In this document: positions 53,372-62,095 of the stretch, one piece after another
How the letters are laid out: every line of letters begins with the position of its first letter
Position numbering within the stretch: position 1 is the stretch's first letter
Source of the DNA: Blattabacterium cuenoti
Lineage (GTDB): Bacteria; Bacteroidota; Bacteroidia; Flavobacteriales; Blattabacteriaceae
NCBI RefSeq assembly: GCF_014251795.1
Contig: NZ_CP059201.1
Span: 248,001 to 312,000 of the forward strand
Length of the DNA stretch: 64,000 nucleotides
Reading direction: 5' to 3'
Program-made: the position numbers and the translations under genes
Notes under the pieces: model-generated
Database searches by the model: none
The model's input: only the letters and a program-made list of their open reading frames with translations
Told to the model about the DNA's origin: nothing

Positions 53372-55216
53372 TTACACAAATCTATGTAATTTTTTATGAA
53401 GTTCATTTTTTATATTTGTTAAATGCATAATTTTTTTGATACAAGATTTTCTATTCTCATCTTTTTCAAGAGAATTTTTATAATGTATAATTTCTTTTTG
53501 AATTAATTTATAAATATATAAAGATTTATACCTCAATAAAATATCACTAATATATTGATTCAGATGATCCTCTTTAGAGGAAACCTGTATTCCTTTTCTA
53601 TCCCATTTGGATAATGAATAAAATTTTGTGTTTTTTTTATCAAAAAATTTTGATAAATCTGTTTTTTTATTTTTTAAACAAATTTGATCAAATATTTCTT
53701 GATTTTTATTCAAAGAAAAACGTAAGTTCCAGCACTTAAAAAAGTGCAAGACTTCTTCTAAAACCGTTGTATTTTGTTCTTTTTTTTTTATAATTTGATT
53801 TCCATGATTTAAAATCAATTGAATCAATTCTTCTTCAACAACAAGAATAGTATTTTTTTTTTTTGAAAAAAACGTTGGATTTTCTTTTAATTTATGTGCA
53901 TTTTTTTCGTTTATTCTGTTCAATTCATAAATCAAAATTTGTTGACGAATGTTTAGTACTTTTGAAGCTTCTTGTAAGTATAATTCCTTTTGAATTACAT
54001 TGGATATTTTTGAAATACTATTCAAAATATTCATTATTAAAAATGATTTTTTTATGGGATCATTTTTATAGAACTTTTCATATATTTTTTGTTTAAATGA
54101 AACAAAATTATAACTATTTTTTGATAGAAAATTTCTGAGTTCAGAAAAAGAATATTTTCTTGATAGAAAATCTGGATCTTCTCCATTAGAAATCAATAAT
54201 ATGCGGACATTTACTTCTTGTTCCAGCATCATATTAATTCCTCTTAAAGAAGCTTTAATTCCAGAACGATCTCCATCATAAAAAAGAACAACATTTTTTG
54301 TAAATTTTTTGATCAATAAAATTTGATCTACGGTGAGTGAAATACCAGAAGAAGAAACTACATTTTTAATACCAGATTGATGTAAAGAAATAACATCTGT
54401 ATATCCTTCCACTAAATAACAAAAATTTTCTTGAATCATGTTTTTTTTAGCTTGAAACAAGCCATATAAAATTTTACTTTTTATAAAAATATTACTTTCT
54501 GATGAATTGATATATTTAGCGGAATATTTAGAATCAATATTTCTTCCCCCAAAACCTATCACTTTTCCTGATAAATTATGTATTGGAAACATCACACGTT
54601 TACGAAAACAATCAAAAAAATAATTAGATTTTTTAACAACAGTAAATCCAGATTTTTTGATATCCTGTATTTTAAATCCTTTTTTTAATGCTGTATACGT
54701 GAGTCTATTCAAATAAATAGGTGCATATCCTAATTCAAATTTTTGAATGATTTCTATATCAAAACCTCTTTTTTTAATTAAATAATTTAATCCGTTTTCT
54801 TGTCCTTCTTTGGTTTCATGTAATTGATTAATAAAAAAACGTTTTGCATAATCTTGTATTAAATACAATTTTTCATATTCTTCTTTTTCTTGATTTTTAT
54901 GTTTATTATAATCGTTATCTTGATCTATATGATCAATATTGATATCATATTTCTTGGCAAGAAAACGCAATGATTCCTCATAAGTTAAATGTTCATGTTC
55001 CATAATAAAAGTGATAATATTTCCTCCTTTTCCAGAACTAAAATCTTTCCATATTTTTTTTGTAGGAGAAACGATAAAAGAAGGTGTTTTTTCATTAGAA
55101 AAAGGACTTAGCCCTCTGTAATTCGATCCACTTTTTTTTAATTTGATAAAATCACCAATCACATCTTCAATGCAAGAAAGAGAAAGTATTTTTTTTATAG
55201 TTTGTTTAGAAATCAT
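53372..55216 (-). CDS. dnaG: DNA primase DnaG with the zinc-finger cysteines replaced
   Basis: DnaG makes RNA primers at the replication fork. The N-terminal domain aligns with the CHC2 zinc finger: GLSPFSNEKTPSF (36-47) and WKDFSSGKGGN. Yet the four ligands are Ser37, Ser40, Asp58 and Ser61 rather than Cys/His/Cys/Cys. I recall this pattern in other Flavobacteria, so it is probably lineage-wide. The Toprim core shows LVEGYTDVISLHQSG and LFYDGDRSGIKAS. A C-terminal helicase-interaction part follows. At 614 residues the length is normal. It carries an A12 tract in frame (plus strand T12, 53853-53864). Confidence 0.92.
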   Translation of the reverse strand: MISKQTIKKILSLSCIEDVIGDFIKLKKSGSNYRGLSPFSNEKTPSFIVSPTKKIWKDFSSGKGGNIITFIMEHEHLTYEESLRFLAKKYDINIDHIDQDNDYNKHKNQEKEEYEKLYLIQDYAKRFFINQLHETKEGQENGLNYLIKKRGFDIEIIQKFELGYAPIYLNRLTYTALKKGFKIQDIKKSGFTVVKKSNYFFDCFRKRVMFPIHNLSGKVIGFGGRNIDSKYSAKYINSSESNIFIKSKILYGLFQAKKNMIQENFCYLVEGYTDVISLHQSGIKNVVSSSGISLTVDQILLIKKFTKNVVLFYDGDRSGIKASLRGINMMLEQEVNVRILLISNGEDPDFLSRKYSFSELRNFLSKNSYNFVSFKQKIYEKFYKNDPIKKSFLIMNILNSISKISNVIQKELYLQEASKVLNIRQQILIYELNRINEKNAHKLKENPTFFSKKKNTILVVEEELIQLILNHGNQIIKKKEQNTTVLEEVLHFFKCWNLRFSLNKNQEIFDQICLKNKKTDLSKFFDKKNTKFYSLSKWDRKGIQVSSKEDHLNQYISDILLRYKSLYIYKLIQKEIIHYKNSLEKDENRKSCIKKIMHLTNIKNELHKKLHRFV

Positions 55217-55878
55217 AATAATGTTTCATTTTCTAATTTCATTCTATGAATAATTTCTTTTGGGTTAGAATTAGAAAAAATAGTAGTTCCTGATACTAAT
55301 ATATCTGCTCCATTTTTGAACAATAAAGAAGAATTTTCTAAATTAATTCCTCCATCTACTTCTATTAAAGCAGAAGAATCTTTTTTTAAAATTAAATCTT
55401 TAGTATCTTCTAATTTTTGATATGTTTGATGAATAAATTTTTGTCCACTGTAACCAGGATTAACACTCATCAATAAAACAAAATCTATATCATTAATGAT
55501 GTCTTGTAAAAGAAAAACTGGAGTATGTGGATTCACAGCTACACCTACCTTCATTCCATTTTCTTTAACATAAGAAATTGTTCTGTTTAAATGAATGCAA
55601 GCTTCATAATGAATATGTAAATGGTTGGCTCCACAAGCTTTCAACTGTTCAATATATCGTTCTGGTTGTAATATCATTAAATGTACATCCATTGGCTTAT
55701 GTGTATATTTTTTTATATATTTAGTGAACAAAAATCCAAAAGAAATATTAGAAACAAAAGAAGAATCCATTATGTCAATATGAAACCAATCTGCTTCACT
55801 TTGATTCAGCATTTCTATATCACGATATAAGAAAGCTAAATTTGCGGAAAATAAAGATGGAGCTATAATTCTTTTCAT
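55213..55878 (-). CDS. rpe: Ribulose-phosphate 3-epimerase
   Basis: Rpe interconverts ribulose-5-P and xylulose-5-P in the pentose phosphate pathway. TIM-barrel motifs IIAPSLFSANLAFL, HIDIMDSSFV, PMDVHLMI, LLMSVNPGYSGQKF and EVDGGINLEN are all seen, with the metal-binding His/Asp set intact. At 221 residues the length is normal. It overlaps the start of dnaG by 4 bp, so the pair is probably co-translated. Confidence 0.95.
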   Translation of the reverse strand: MKRIIAPSLFSANLAFLYRDIEMLNQSEADWFHIDIMDSSFVSNISFGFLFTKYIKKYTHKPMDVHLMILQPERYIEQLKACGANHLHIHYEACIHLNRTISYVKENGMKVGVAVNPHTPVFLLQDIINDIDFVLLMSVNPGYSGQKFIHQTYQKLEDTKDLILKKDSSALIEVDGGINLENSSLLFKNGADILVSGTTIFSNSNPKEIIHRMKLENETLL

Positions 55879-55909
55879 ATTATATAAGTTAGTTATGTAG
55901 GTATTATTT

Positions 55910-56710
55910 TTATGAAATCATAGCTTCAATAATTCCAGTATGAGAAAAACCTCCATCATGATATAAATTTTGCATGGTTACTTTTCTTGTTAAATCTGAA
56001 AAAAGTGTAATTATATAATTAGCGCAATCTTGTGTAGAAGCGTTTCCTAACGGAGATATTTTTTCAGAAAATGTTAAAAGTTGATCAAATCCTTTGATAG
56101 CTTTTGCAGCTCGTGTGATACTAGGAGATTGTGATACCGTATTCACCCTTACCTTTTCTTTGATTCCCCAATGGTATCCAAAATTACGTGTAATACTTTC
56201 TAAATAGGATTTGTAATCCGACATATCTACATAATCTGGAAAACTTCGTCGAGAAGCAATATATGTTATAGCTACAATAGAACCCCATTTATTCATCGCT
56301 TTTTTATTCCAAGCTGTCTGCATAATTTTATGATAAGATACAGCAGATATTTCCCATCCTTTTCTTAAAAATTCATAATTTATAGAGGGATAAGTTAAAC
56401 CCTTTCGGATATTCATAGACATAGCTATGGAATGCAATAAAAAATCTATTTTTCCTCCAAAATGATTTAATGTTTTTTCAAATAAAATATTAAGATCTGA
56501 TATGGAAGTGGCATCGGCTGAAACCACCATAGATTCCGTTTTATGAGATAATTCATAAATTTTACCTATTCTTAAAGAGGCTGGTGTATTGGTTAATACA
56601 AAAGATGCTTTTTCTTCATAAGCACGTTCAGCTACCTTCCAAGCAATAGAATTTTCGTCAAAGGCTCCAAATATAATTCCTTTTTTTCCTTTCAATAGAT
56701 TGTAAGACAT
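55910..56710 (-). CDS. fabI: Enoyl-[acyl-carrier-protein] reductase (NADH) FabI
   Basis: FabI catalyses the last reduction in fatty-acid elongation. The N-terminal KGKKGIIFGAFDENSIAWKVA is the FabI cofactor-binding segment, LHSIAMS is conserved, and the catalytic Tyr-x6-Lys is likely in DYVDMSDYKSYLE. The ATG at 56710 is taken; the TTG at 56716 is less likely. At 266 residues the length is normal. It depends on ACP activated by a phosphopantetheinyl transferase such as that at 24999-25640. Confidence 0.92.
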   Translation of the reverse strand: MSYNLLKGKKGIIFGAFDENSIAWKVAERAYEEKASFVLTNTPASLRIGKIYELSHKTESMVVSADATSISDLNILFEKTLNHFGGKIDFLLHSIAMSMNIRKGLTYPSINYEFLRKGWEISAVSYHKIMQTAWNKKAMNKWGSIVAITYIASRRSFPDYVDMSDYKSYLESITRNFGYHWGIKEKVRVNTVSQSPSITRAAKAIKGFDQLLTFSEKISPLGNASTQDCANYIITLFSDLTRKVTMQNLYHDGGFSHTGIIEAMIS

Positions 56711-56743
56711 AGTCAAAATATTTAACTAAAAATACCTATTTTT

Positions 56744-57985
56744 TTAAATATTAAATATTTCCTTTATAACGGATAAATAGTCCAATTTTTCCCATGTGAA
56801 AAGTTCTACTTCTTGTTCTTTTTGATATCCTTCTATATCTAAGAAAGACTTATAGACTTTTTTTGGAGTTCTTCCCATATGTCCATATACAGAAGTTTCT
56901 TCATACATTGGTTGACGTAATTTTAATCTTTTTTCTATAGCATAAGGACGTAAATCAAAAATTTTATTTATATTAGATGCAATATTTTCATTATCTATTT
57001 TTGATTTACCATAGGTGTTTACAAAAATTCCTATGGGTTCTGCAATACCTGCCGCGTAAGATATTTGTATTAATAACTCATCAGAAATTCCTGCTGCTAC
57101 TAAATTTTTAGCTATATGTCTAGCAGCGTAGGCTCCAGATCTGTCCATTTTAGATGGATCTTTTCCAGAAAAAGCCCCTCCTCCATGAGCCCCTCTTCCT
57201 CCATAAGTATCGACTATAATCTTTCTTCCGGTCAGACCAGTATCCCCATGAGGTCCTCCAGTGACAAATTTACCTGTTGAATTTATGTAATATTTTGTTC
57301 TATCCGTAAATAATTTTTTTGCATTTTTATTGTTCATGACTCTTGGTATAAGAATATTTTTAACATCATGAACTATGCGTTGATGCATTTTTTCTTTCGT
57401 ATCAAATTCATCATGTTGAGTTGATATGATAATAGCGTGAATATGCACCGGAACATTTGTATCAGAATATTCTAAAGTAACTTGAGATTTTGCATCTGGA
57501 CGTAAATATGTCATTCTTTCTCCTTCATTTCGAATATAAGAGAGTTCTCTTAATATAAGATGTGAAATTTCTAATGACATAGGCATATAATTTTCCGTTT
57601 CTTTTACAGCATAACCAAAAACAAGGCATTGGTCTCCAGAACCTTGTTCTTCTTTTTTTGATCGTTGAATTCCCTCTAACAAATCTAAAGATTGTTCTTG
57701 AATCGAAGAAATAACTCCACAAGAATCTGCATTGAATCTATATTCATTTTTAGTGTACCCTATCTTTCTAAGAATATCACGAGCTATTTTTTGAACATTT
57801 ACCCAGGTATTAGACCTGACTTCTCCAGCTAATATAATTTGTCCCGTAGTAACCAAAGTTTCTATAGCTACTTTTGCATCTGAATCAGATGCTAAAAAAT
57901 GATCTAATATAGAATCAGATATTTGATCTGAAATTTTATCAGGATGACCTTCTGAAACAGATTCACTGGTAAATAAATAAGCCAT
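56744..57985 (-). CDS. metK: S-adenosylmethionine synthetase
   Basis: MetK makes SAM from methionine and ATP, serving the many methyltransferases here (RsmH, RsmG, TrmD, RlmB, MtaB). Signatures are EGHPDKISDQISD, the loop GGPHGDTGLTGRK and the glycine-rich phosphate-binding GGRGAHGGGAFSGKDPSK. At 413 residues the length is normal. It lies 30 bp after the DAHPS/chorismate mutase gene and may share the aromatic operon transcript. Confidence 0.96.
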   Translation of the reverse strand: MAYLFTSESVSEGHPDKISDQISDSILDHFLASDSDAKVAIETLVTTGQIILAGEVRSNTWVNVQKIARDILRKIGYTKNEYRFNADSCGVISSIQEQSLDLLEGIQRSKKEEQGSGDQCLVFGYAVKETENYMPMSLEISHLILRELSYIRNEGERMTYLRPDAKSQVTLEYSDTNVPVHIHAIIISTQHDEFDTKEKMHQRIVHDVKNILIPRVMNNKNAKKLFTDRTKYYINSTGKFVTGGPHGDTGLTGRKIIVDTYGGRGAHGGGAFSGKDPSKMDRSGAYAARHIAKNLVAAGISDELLIQISYAAGIAEPIGIFVNTYGKSKIDNENIASNINKIFDLRPYAIEKRLKLRQPMYEETSVYGHMGRTPKKVYKSFLDIEGYQKEQEVELFTWEKLDYLSVIKEIFNI

Positions 57986-58015
57986 TTTGAGGACTACGAA
58001 GTATTTTATAATAAA

Positions 58016-59089
58016 TTACCTGATTTGATTCTGAATTTTAATAGATTCTTGATGCAAAAGTTCAAAAATTCCTTCAAGGAATTCTTCAGTAAGACCTAAA
58101 CTTTTCCCAAAAAAAAGAGATTTTTTCATAATTTTTTCCCATCTGCTAGGTTGAATAACAGCAATGTCTGAAGATTTTTTCAAAGATCCTAATTTTTTTG
58201 AAATATTCATTCTTTCTGCTAAAAGTGTAATAATATTTTCATCCAATTCATCAATTAAAATCCTAAAAGAATCTAAATATCTTTTACTTTTTTGATCAAA
58301 TTTTTCGATAGATGTTAATTTTTTTAACATCTTCAAAAGATTTTCTGGTGTGATTTGTTGTTGAGCATCGCTCAAAGCATGAGATGGATCACAATGACTT
58401 TCTATCATTAATCCTTCATATTGAAAATGATAAGCAGCTTTTGCTATATCAAAAATCCCTTCTTTATTTCCACAAATATGTGATGGATCACATATAATCG
58501 GTATTCTAGGAAGAAGGCTTCTAAAATTTAATAAAAGATTCCAATTCGGCTGGTTCCGATATTTTGAATTCTTGTAGGTATAAAAACCACGATGTATGAC
58601 TCCTAATTTTTGAATCCCTTTCCCCAACAAACGTTCTAAAGCTCCTATCCATAATTCTATATCAGGATGAATAGGGTTTTTGACTAAAACAATTTTATTA
58701 TTTTCTCCTTCCAGAGCATCCGCTATTTCTTGAATCGTAAAAGGACTAGCCGTGCTTCTAGCTCCTATCCAAAGAACATCTATTCCAAAAGAAATGGCCA
58801 ATCTCACATGTTCTGCATTCGCTATTTCTGTAGCTACCATTAATCCCGTATTTTTTTTAACCTTATGAAGCCATTCAAGTCCTTTTTTTCCAACTCCCTC
58901 AAAATTATTGGGTTTTGTTCTAGGTTTCCAAATACCAGCTCTAAATACTTGAACACTAGAAGAATTCAATCTATTTGCTGTTTCTAATATTTGTTTCTCA
59001 CTTTCTGCACTACAAGGACCAGATATAATAAAAGGTTGATCCCACTTATCAATCCAAGATCTATCTATACTATTATTCAATTTTTCCAT
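58016..59089 (-). CDS. Bifunctional 3-deoxy-7-phosphoheptulonate synthase / chorismate mutase
   Basis: Residues about 1-255 are a KDOPS-type DAHP synthase: IISGPCSAESE, FRAGIWKPRTKPNNFEGVG, WIGARSTASPF, CDPSHICGNKE and IESHCDPSHALSD. Residues about 265-357 form a type II AroQ chorismate mutase with FRILIDELDENIITLLAERM at its start. The enzyme thus does the first step of the shikimate pathway and the branch toward prephenate. Its mutase would serve both PheA and TyrA, which lack one here. The ATG at 59089 is preferred to a GTG at 59092. It ends the pheA operon. Confidence 0.92.
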   Translation of the reverse strand: MEKLNNSIDRSWIDKWDQPFIISGPCSAESEKQILETANRLNSSSVQVFRAGIWKPRTKPNNFEGVGKKGLEWLHKVKKNTGLMVATEIANAEHVRLAISFGIDVLWIGARSTASPFTIQEIADALEGENNKIVLVKNPIHPDIELWIGALERLLGKGIQKLGVIHRGFYTYKNSKYRNQPNWNLLLNFRSLLPRIPIICDPSHICGNKEGIFDIAKAAYHFQYEGLMIESHCDPSHALSDAQQQITPENLLKMLKKLTSIEKFDQKSKRYLDSFRILIDELDENIITLLAERMNISKKLGSLKKSSDIAVIQPSRWEKIMKKSLFFGKSLGLTEEFLEGIFELLHQESIKIQNQIR

Positions 59090-59104
59090 CACAATACATT
59101 TAAT

Positions 59105-59953
59105 TTACACATATTTTTTATTTTTAATATCATTTGCTTTTTTCATATACTGATTTATATCATGAAATTCTTTGTTTATTAAATGATTACGAAATTTATT
59201 TAAATCATCAATATAAAAATCTATAGCTTGAATTAAATTTTTTTTATTAGAAATAAAAATAGGTAACCATGTTTCTGGCTGACTTTTTGCCAATCGTGTA
59301 GTTGAATTTAATCCACTTCCCATCATATTATTGAAAATTTTTTCTTTATTTTTAAATTTTTTTAAAACTGTACTAGCTAAAGTAAAAGAAATCACATGAG
59401 GTAAATGAGAAATGTAAGCAATATCTAAATCATGTTCTTTAGAGGTCATATAAATTATACGCATTTTCAGAATAGAATAGATTTTTGTAACGACATCCAT
59501 AGCATCTGGAGCACTCAATTCAGAATCACAAATAATACATTTTTTTTTATGAAATAAATTAGAATAAGCTGAAACAGGTCCAGAATTTTCAATTCCTGCA
59601 ATCGGATGTGTCGCTACGAAACGATTTCTTTTAGGATGAGAATGTATTTGATTACAAATATCATATTTTGTAGATCCCGTATCTAAAATTACGGTATTTG
59701 TATTAATTTGATTCAGAATAATTGGAAGTATTTTTTTTATTCCATCTACGGGAATAGATAAAACAATTACGGAAGATTGCATCACGAGATCTTGCAAAGG
59801 AATTATCTCGTCTACAATTCCAAGTCTTACAGCATATGAAGCATTTTCTTGATTTGAATCTGTCCCTATAAATTTATCTCCAAAATTTGATTTTCTCAAT
59901 CTTAAACCAATGGATCCTCCAATTAATCCTAATCCTATTATTCCAATATTCAT
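59105..59953 (-). CDS. tyrA: Prephenate dehydrogenase
   Basis: TyrA converts prephenate to 4-hydroxyphenylpyruvate. The NAD-binding loop GIIGLGLIGGSIGLRLRK starts the protein; HPIAGIENSG and the helical C-terminal part with ISHLPHVISF are typical. It lacks a chorismate mutase domain. The ATG at 59953 overlaps the upstream aminotransferase stop by ATGA and gives MNIGIIGLG, so the longer form from 60001 is unlikely. At 282 residues the length is normal. Confidence 0.92.
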   Translation of the reverse strand: MNIGIIGLGLIGGSIGLRLRKSNFGDKFIGTDSNQENASYAVRLGIVDEIIPLQDLVMQSSVIVLSIPVDGIKKILPIILNQINTNTVILDTGSTKYDICNQIHSHPKRNRFVATHPIAGIENSGPVSAYSNLFHKKKCIICDSELSAPDAMDVVTKIYSILKMRIIYMTSKEHDLDIAYISHLPHVISFTLASTVLKKFKNKEKIFNNMMGSGLNSTTRLAKSQPETWLPIFISNKKNLIQAIDFYIDDLNKFRNHLINKEFHDINQYMKKANDIKNKKYV

Positions 59954-61089
59954 GAAAAGATTCGATTTTTTGCCTGTTCTAAAATTTTTATTGGACAGCA
60001 CATAGAAAACCTGACATATCCTTTTCCATTATTACCAAATACTCTACCAGGTGTCACAAATATGTGATAAGTTTTGAGAAACTTATCGGACCATATATGA
60101 TCATTTTTGTTTGTATCTGTAATTTTTGCCCAAACAAATATTCCAGAACTTTTGATTGTATACTTTAAATTTAAATAATCACATATTTCCCATATAATTT
60201 TTCTTCGTTTAATATATTCTATATTCAGTTTTTCAAACCATTTTGAATCATGATTCAAGGCTTCTATAGCTCCAATTTGTATGGGGTAATACATACCAGA
60301 ATCCATTTGACTTTTTATTTTCAAAATATTATGAATAAACTCCTTTTTTCCTATTATCATTCCAACACGCCATCCAGGCATATTGTAACTTTTACTTAAA
60401 GAATTTAATTCCAAAGCTACATCTTTAGCTCCTTTCACATTAAAAATACTTAAAGGACGTTCTTCATTCAAGATAAAACTATAAGGATTATCATGAACGA
60501 GCAACACATGATTTTTTTTAGAAAAAAAAACAATTTCTTCTAATTTTTCAAAAGGAATTGTTGCACCAGTAGGCATGTGAGGATAATTAATCCACATTAT
60601 TTTTGCCTTAGATAAATTTTTCAATACAGGAATCCAGTTTTCATTTTCACAAAGATTATAATAAACAATTTTTGCATCTAAAAGTTTTGATACAGAAGAA
60701 TAAGGAGGATATCCAGGATCGGGAATTAATACCTCATCCCCTTTATCTAAATAAGACATACTTATAAGCATAATTCCTTCCTTAGAACCCATTAATGGTA
60801 AAATTTCATTTTTAGGATCCACATTTACTCGATATACTTTTTTATACCAATTAGAAATAGCATTTCGTAGTGCTTCTATTCCAATATACTTTTGATAAGT
60901 ATTCGCATGCTTTAATTCTGATGCTTTTTTCATTTTATGTATAACCCCAGATGGAGGAATCAGATCAGGATTTCCAATTCCTAAATTAATGATTTTGATC
61001 CCATTTTTTTCAAAATGATAAATTTCCTTCATTTTTTCTGAAAAAAAATATTCCGATATTTGATTCGTTCTTTTTGCTGCTACAATCAT
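59950..61089 (-). CDS. Class I aminotransferase in the aromatic amino acid operon
   Basis: The protein has fold-type I features: IGNPDLIPPSG near the N-terminus, INYPHMPTGA, LVHDNPYSFI and the PLP lysine in LNSLSKSYNMPGWRVGM. It resembles LL-diaminopimelate aminotransferase-like enzymes. Its place between pheA and tyrA suggests it transaminates phenylpyruvate and hydroxyphenylpyruvate to Phe and Tyr. A role in DAP synthesis is an alternative, as dapF is present but other dap genes are not seen here. At 379 residues the length is normal. Confidence 0.82.
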   Translation of the reverse strand: MIVAAKRTNQISEYFFSEKMKEIYHFEKNGIKIINLGIGNPDLIPPSGVIHKMKKASELKHANTYQKYIGIEALRNAISNWYKKVYRVNVDPKNEILPLMGSKEGIMLISMSYLDKGDEVLIPDPGYPPYSSVSKLLDAKIVYYNLCENENWIPVLKNLSKAKIMWINYPHMPTGATIPFEKLEEIVFFSKKNHVLLVHDNPYSFILNEERPLSIFNVKGAKDVALELNSLSKSYNMPGWRVGMIIGKKEFIHNILKIKSQMDSGMYYPIQIGAIEALNHDSKWFEKLNIEYIKRRKIIWEICDYLNLKYTIKSSGIFVWAKITDTNKNDHIWSDKFLKTYHIFVTPGRVFGNNGKGYVRFSMCCPIKILEQAKNRIFS

Positions 61090-61096
61090 TAGGTTC

Positions 61097-61939
61097 TTAT
61101 TCTATTCTCCCATTTTGATATTCTCCCATAATATATAACTGATGAAGACAGGGAATTTTTTGTATTTGTTGTTTCATATTTTCATAATCTTTTATATTGT
61201 TGAATATGATATCCACATAAAATGAATATTCCCAAGGTATTTGTATAATAGGAATGGATTGTATTTTCGTCATGTTAATTCCAAGACTAGATATCAGACT
61301 CAATATCTGAGATAAACTACCAGTAGTATGCAATATTTTGAATATTAATGAAGCTTTGTCAAAATAATTATTTTCTTTTTGTCCTTTTTTGCAACAATTT
61401 TTAATAATAAAAAATCTAGTAAAATTACTTGTAATAGTTTGTATATTTTTGTAAATGATTTCCAAACCATATTCTCTAGCCGCATTTTCGGACGCTATTG
61501 CAGCTAAGCCTTTTTTTTTGCATATAGAAATATATTTAGCAGCAGCGGCCGTATCAGAATATTCTGATATCTTGATGTTAGGATGAGCATCTATGAATAA
61601 TTCACATTGTAAAATAGCCATAGGGTGAGAATATATTTCCTTAATATCTTCTATATTTTGTCCGGGATAAGCCATAAGATTATGCTTTATAGGCATATAT
61701 ATTTCTCCCACTATTTTTAAATTATATTCAGATAAAAGACTATAATTGGTCAGTATTGTTCCTGCTATGCTATTTTCTATAGCCATAACCCCTATATCTA
61801 CATTTGATTTTGCTACGGAAATAGCCAATTCTCTAAAAGAAGAACACTCCATCAATTTATAATTACATCCTTCAAAATATCTAGAAACAGCTGCATGATG
61901 AAAACATCCCTTAACTCCTTGTATCGCTATTTTTTTCAT
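61097..61939 (-). CDS. pheA: Prephenate dehydratase with ACT domain
   Basis: PheA makes phenylpyruvate from prephenate. The catalytic domain shows GVKGCFHHAAVS, GVMAIENSIAGTI, SDTAAAAKYI and SNFTRFFII. The C-terminal ACT domain has HTTGSLSQILS and the segment TKIQSIPIIQIPWEY. In Phe-inhibited enzymes this position carries ESRP, which contacts phenylalanine; here it is QSIP, hinting at weak or absent feedback. At 280 residues it lacks a mutase domain. It heads a four-gene aromatic operon with a -7-like element 32 bp upstream. Confidence 0.92.
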   Translation of the reverse strand: MKKIAIQGVKGCFHHAAVSRYFEGCNYKLMECSSFRELAISVAKSNVDIGVMAIENSIAGTILTNYSLLSEYNLKIVGEIYMPIKHNLMAYPGQNIEDIKEIYSHPMAILQCELFIDAHPNIKISEYSDTAAAAKYISICKKKGLAAIASENAAREYGLEIIYKNIQTITSNFTRFFIIKNCCKKGQKENNYFDKASLIFKILHTTGSLSQILSLISSLGINMTKIQSIPIIQIPWEYSFYVDIIFNNIKDYENMKQQIQKIPCLHQLYIMGEYQNGRIE

Positions 61940-61970
61940 GAAAACAAAAAAAAGGCGGATAAATTTGATG

Positions 61971-61978
61971 CAAATATA
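61971..61978 (-). promoter_or_regulatory. Candidate -7 element for the pheA operon
   Basis: On the minus strand TATATTTG is an exact TAnnTTTG match 31 bp before the pheA start. The nearest TTG upstream (62003-62005 on the plus strand as CAA) gives a 24-bp spacer, slightly long. Confidence 0.42.
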
Positions 61979-62062
61979 AAAAATTATTATAATTTATTTA
62001 TACAATATAGATCAATTATTCACAATTGAAATGATCAAAAAAGATTAAAACGGTTAACTTTA

Positions 62063-62070
62063 TAACTTTG
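62063..62070 (+). promoter_or_regulatory. Candidate -7 element for mntH
   Basis: TAACTTTG is an exact TAnnTTTG match 25 bp before the mntH start, in the 156-bp divergent gap with pheA. No well-spaced -33 TTG was found, nor a clear metal-responsive operator. Confidence 0.4.
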
Positions 62071-62095
62071 TGTTTTCGGATTCTACTATTTCATT

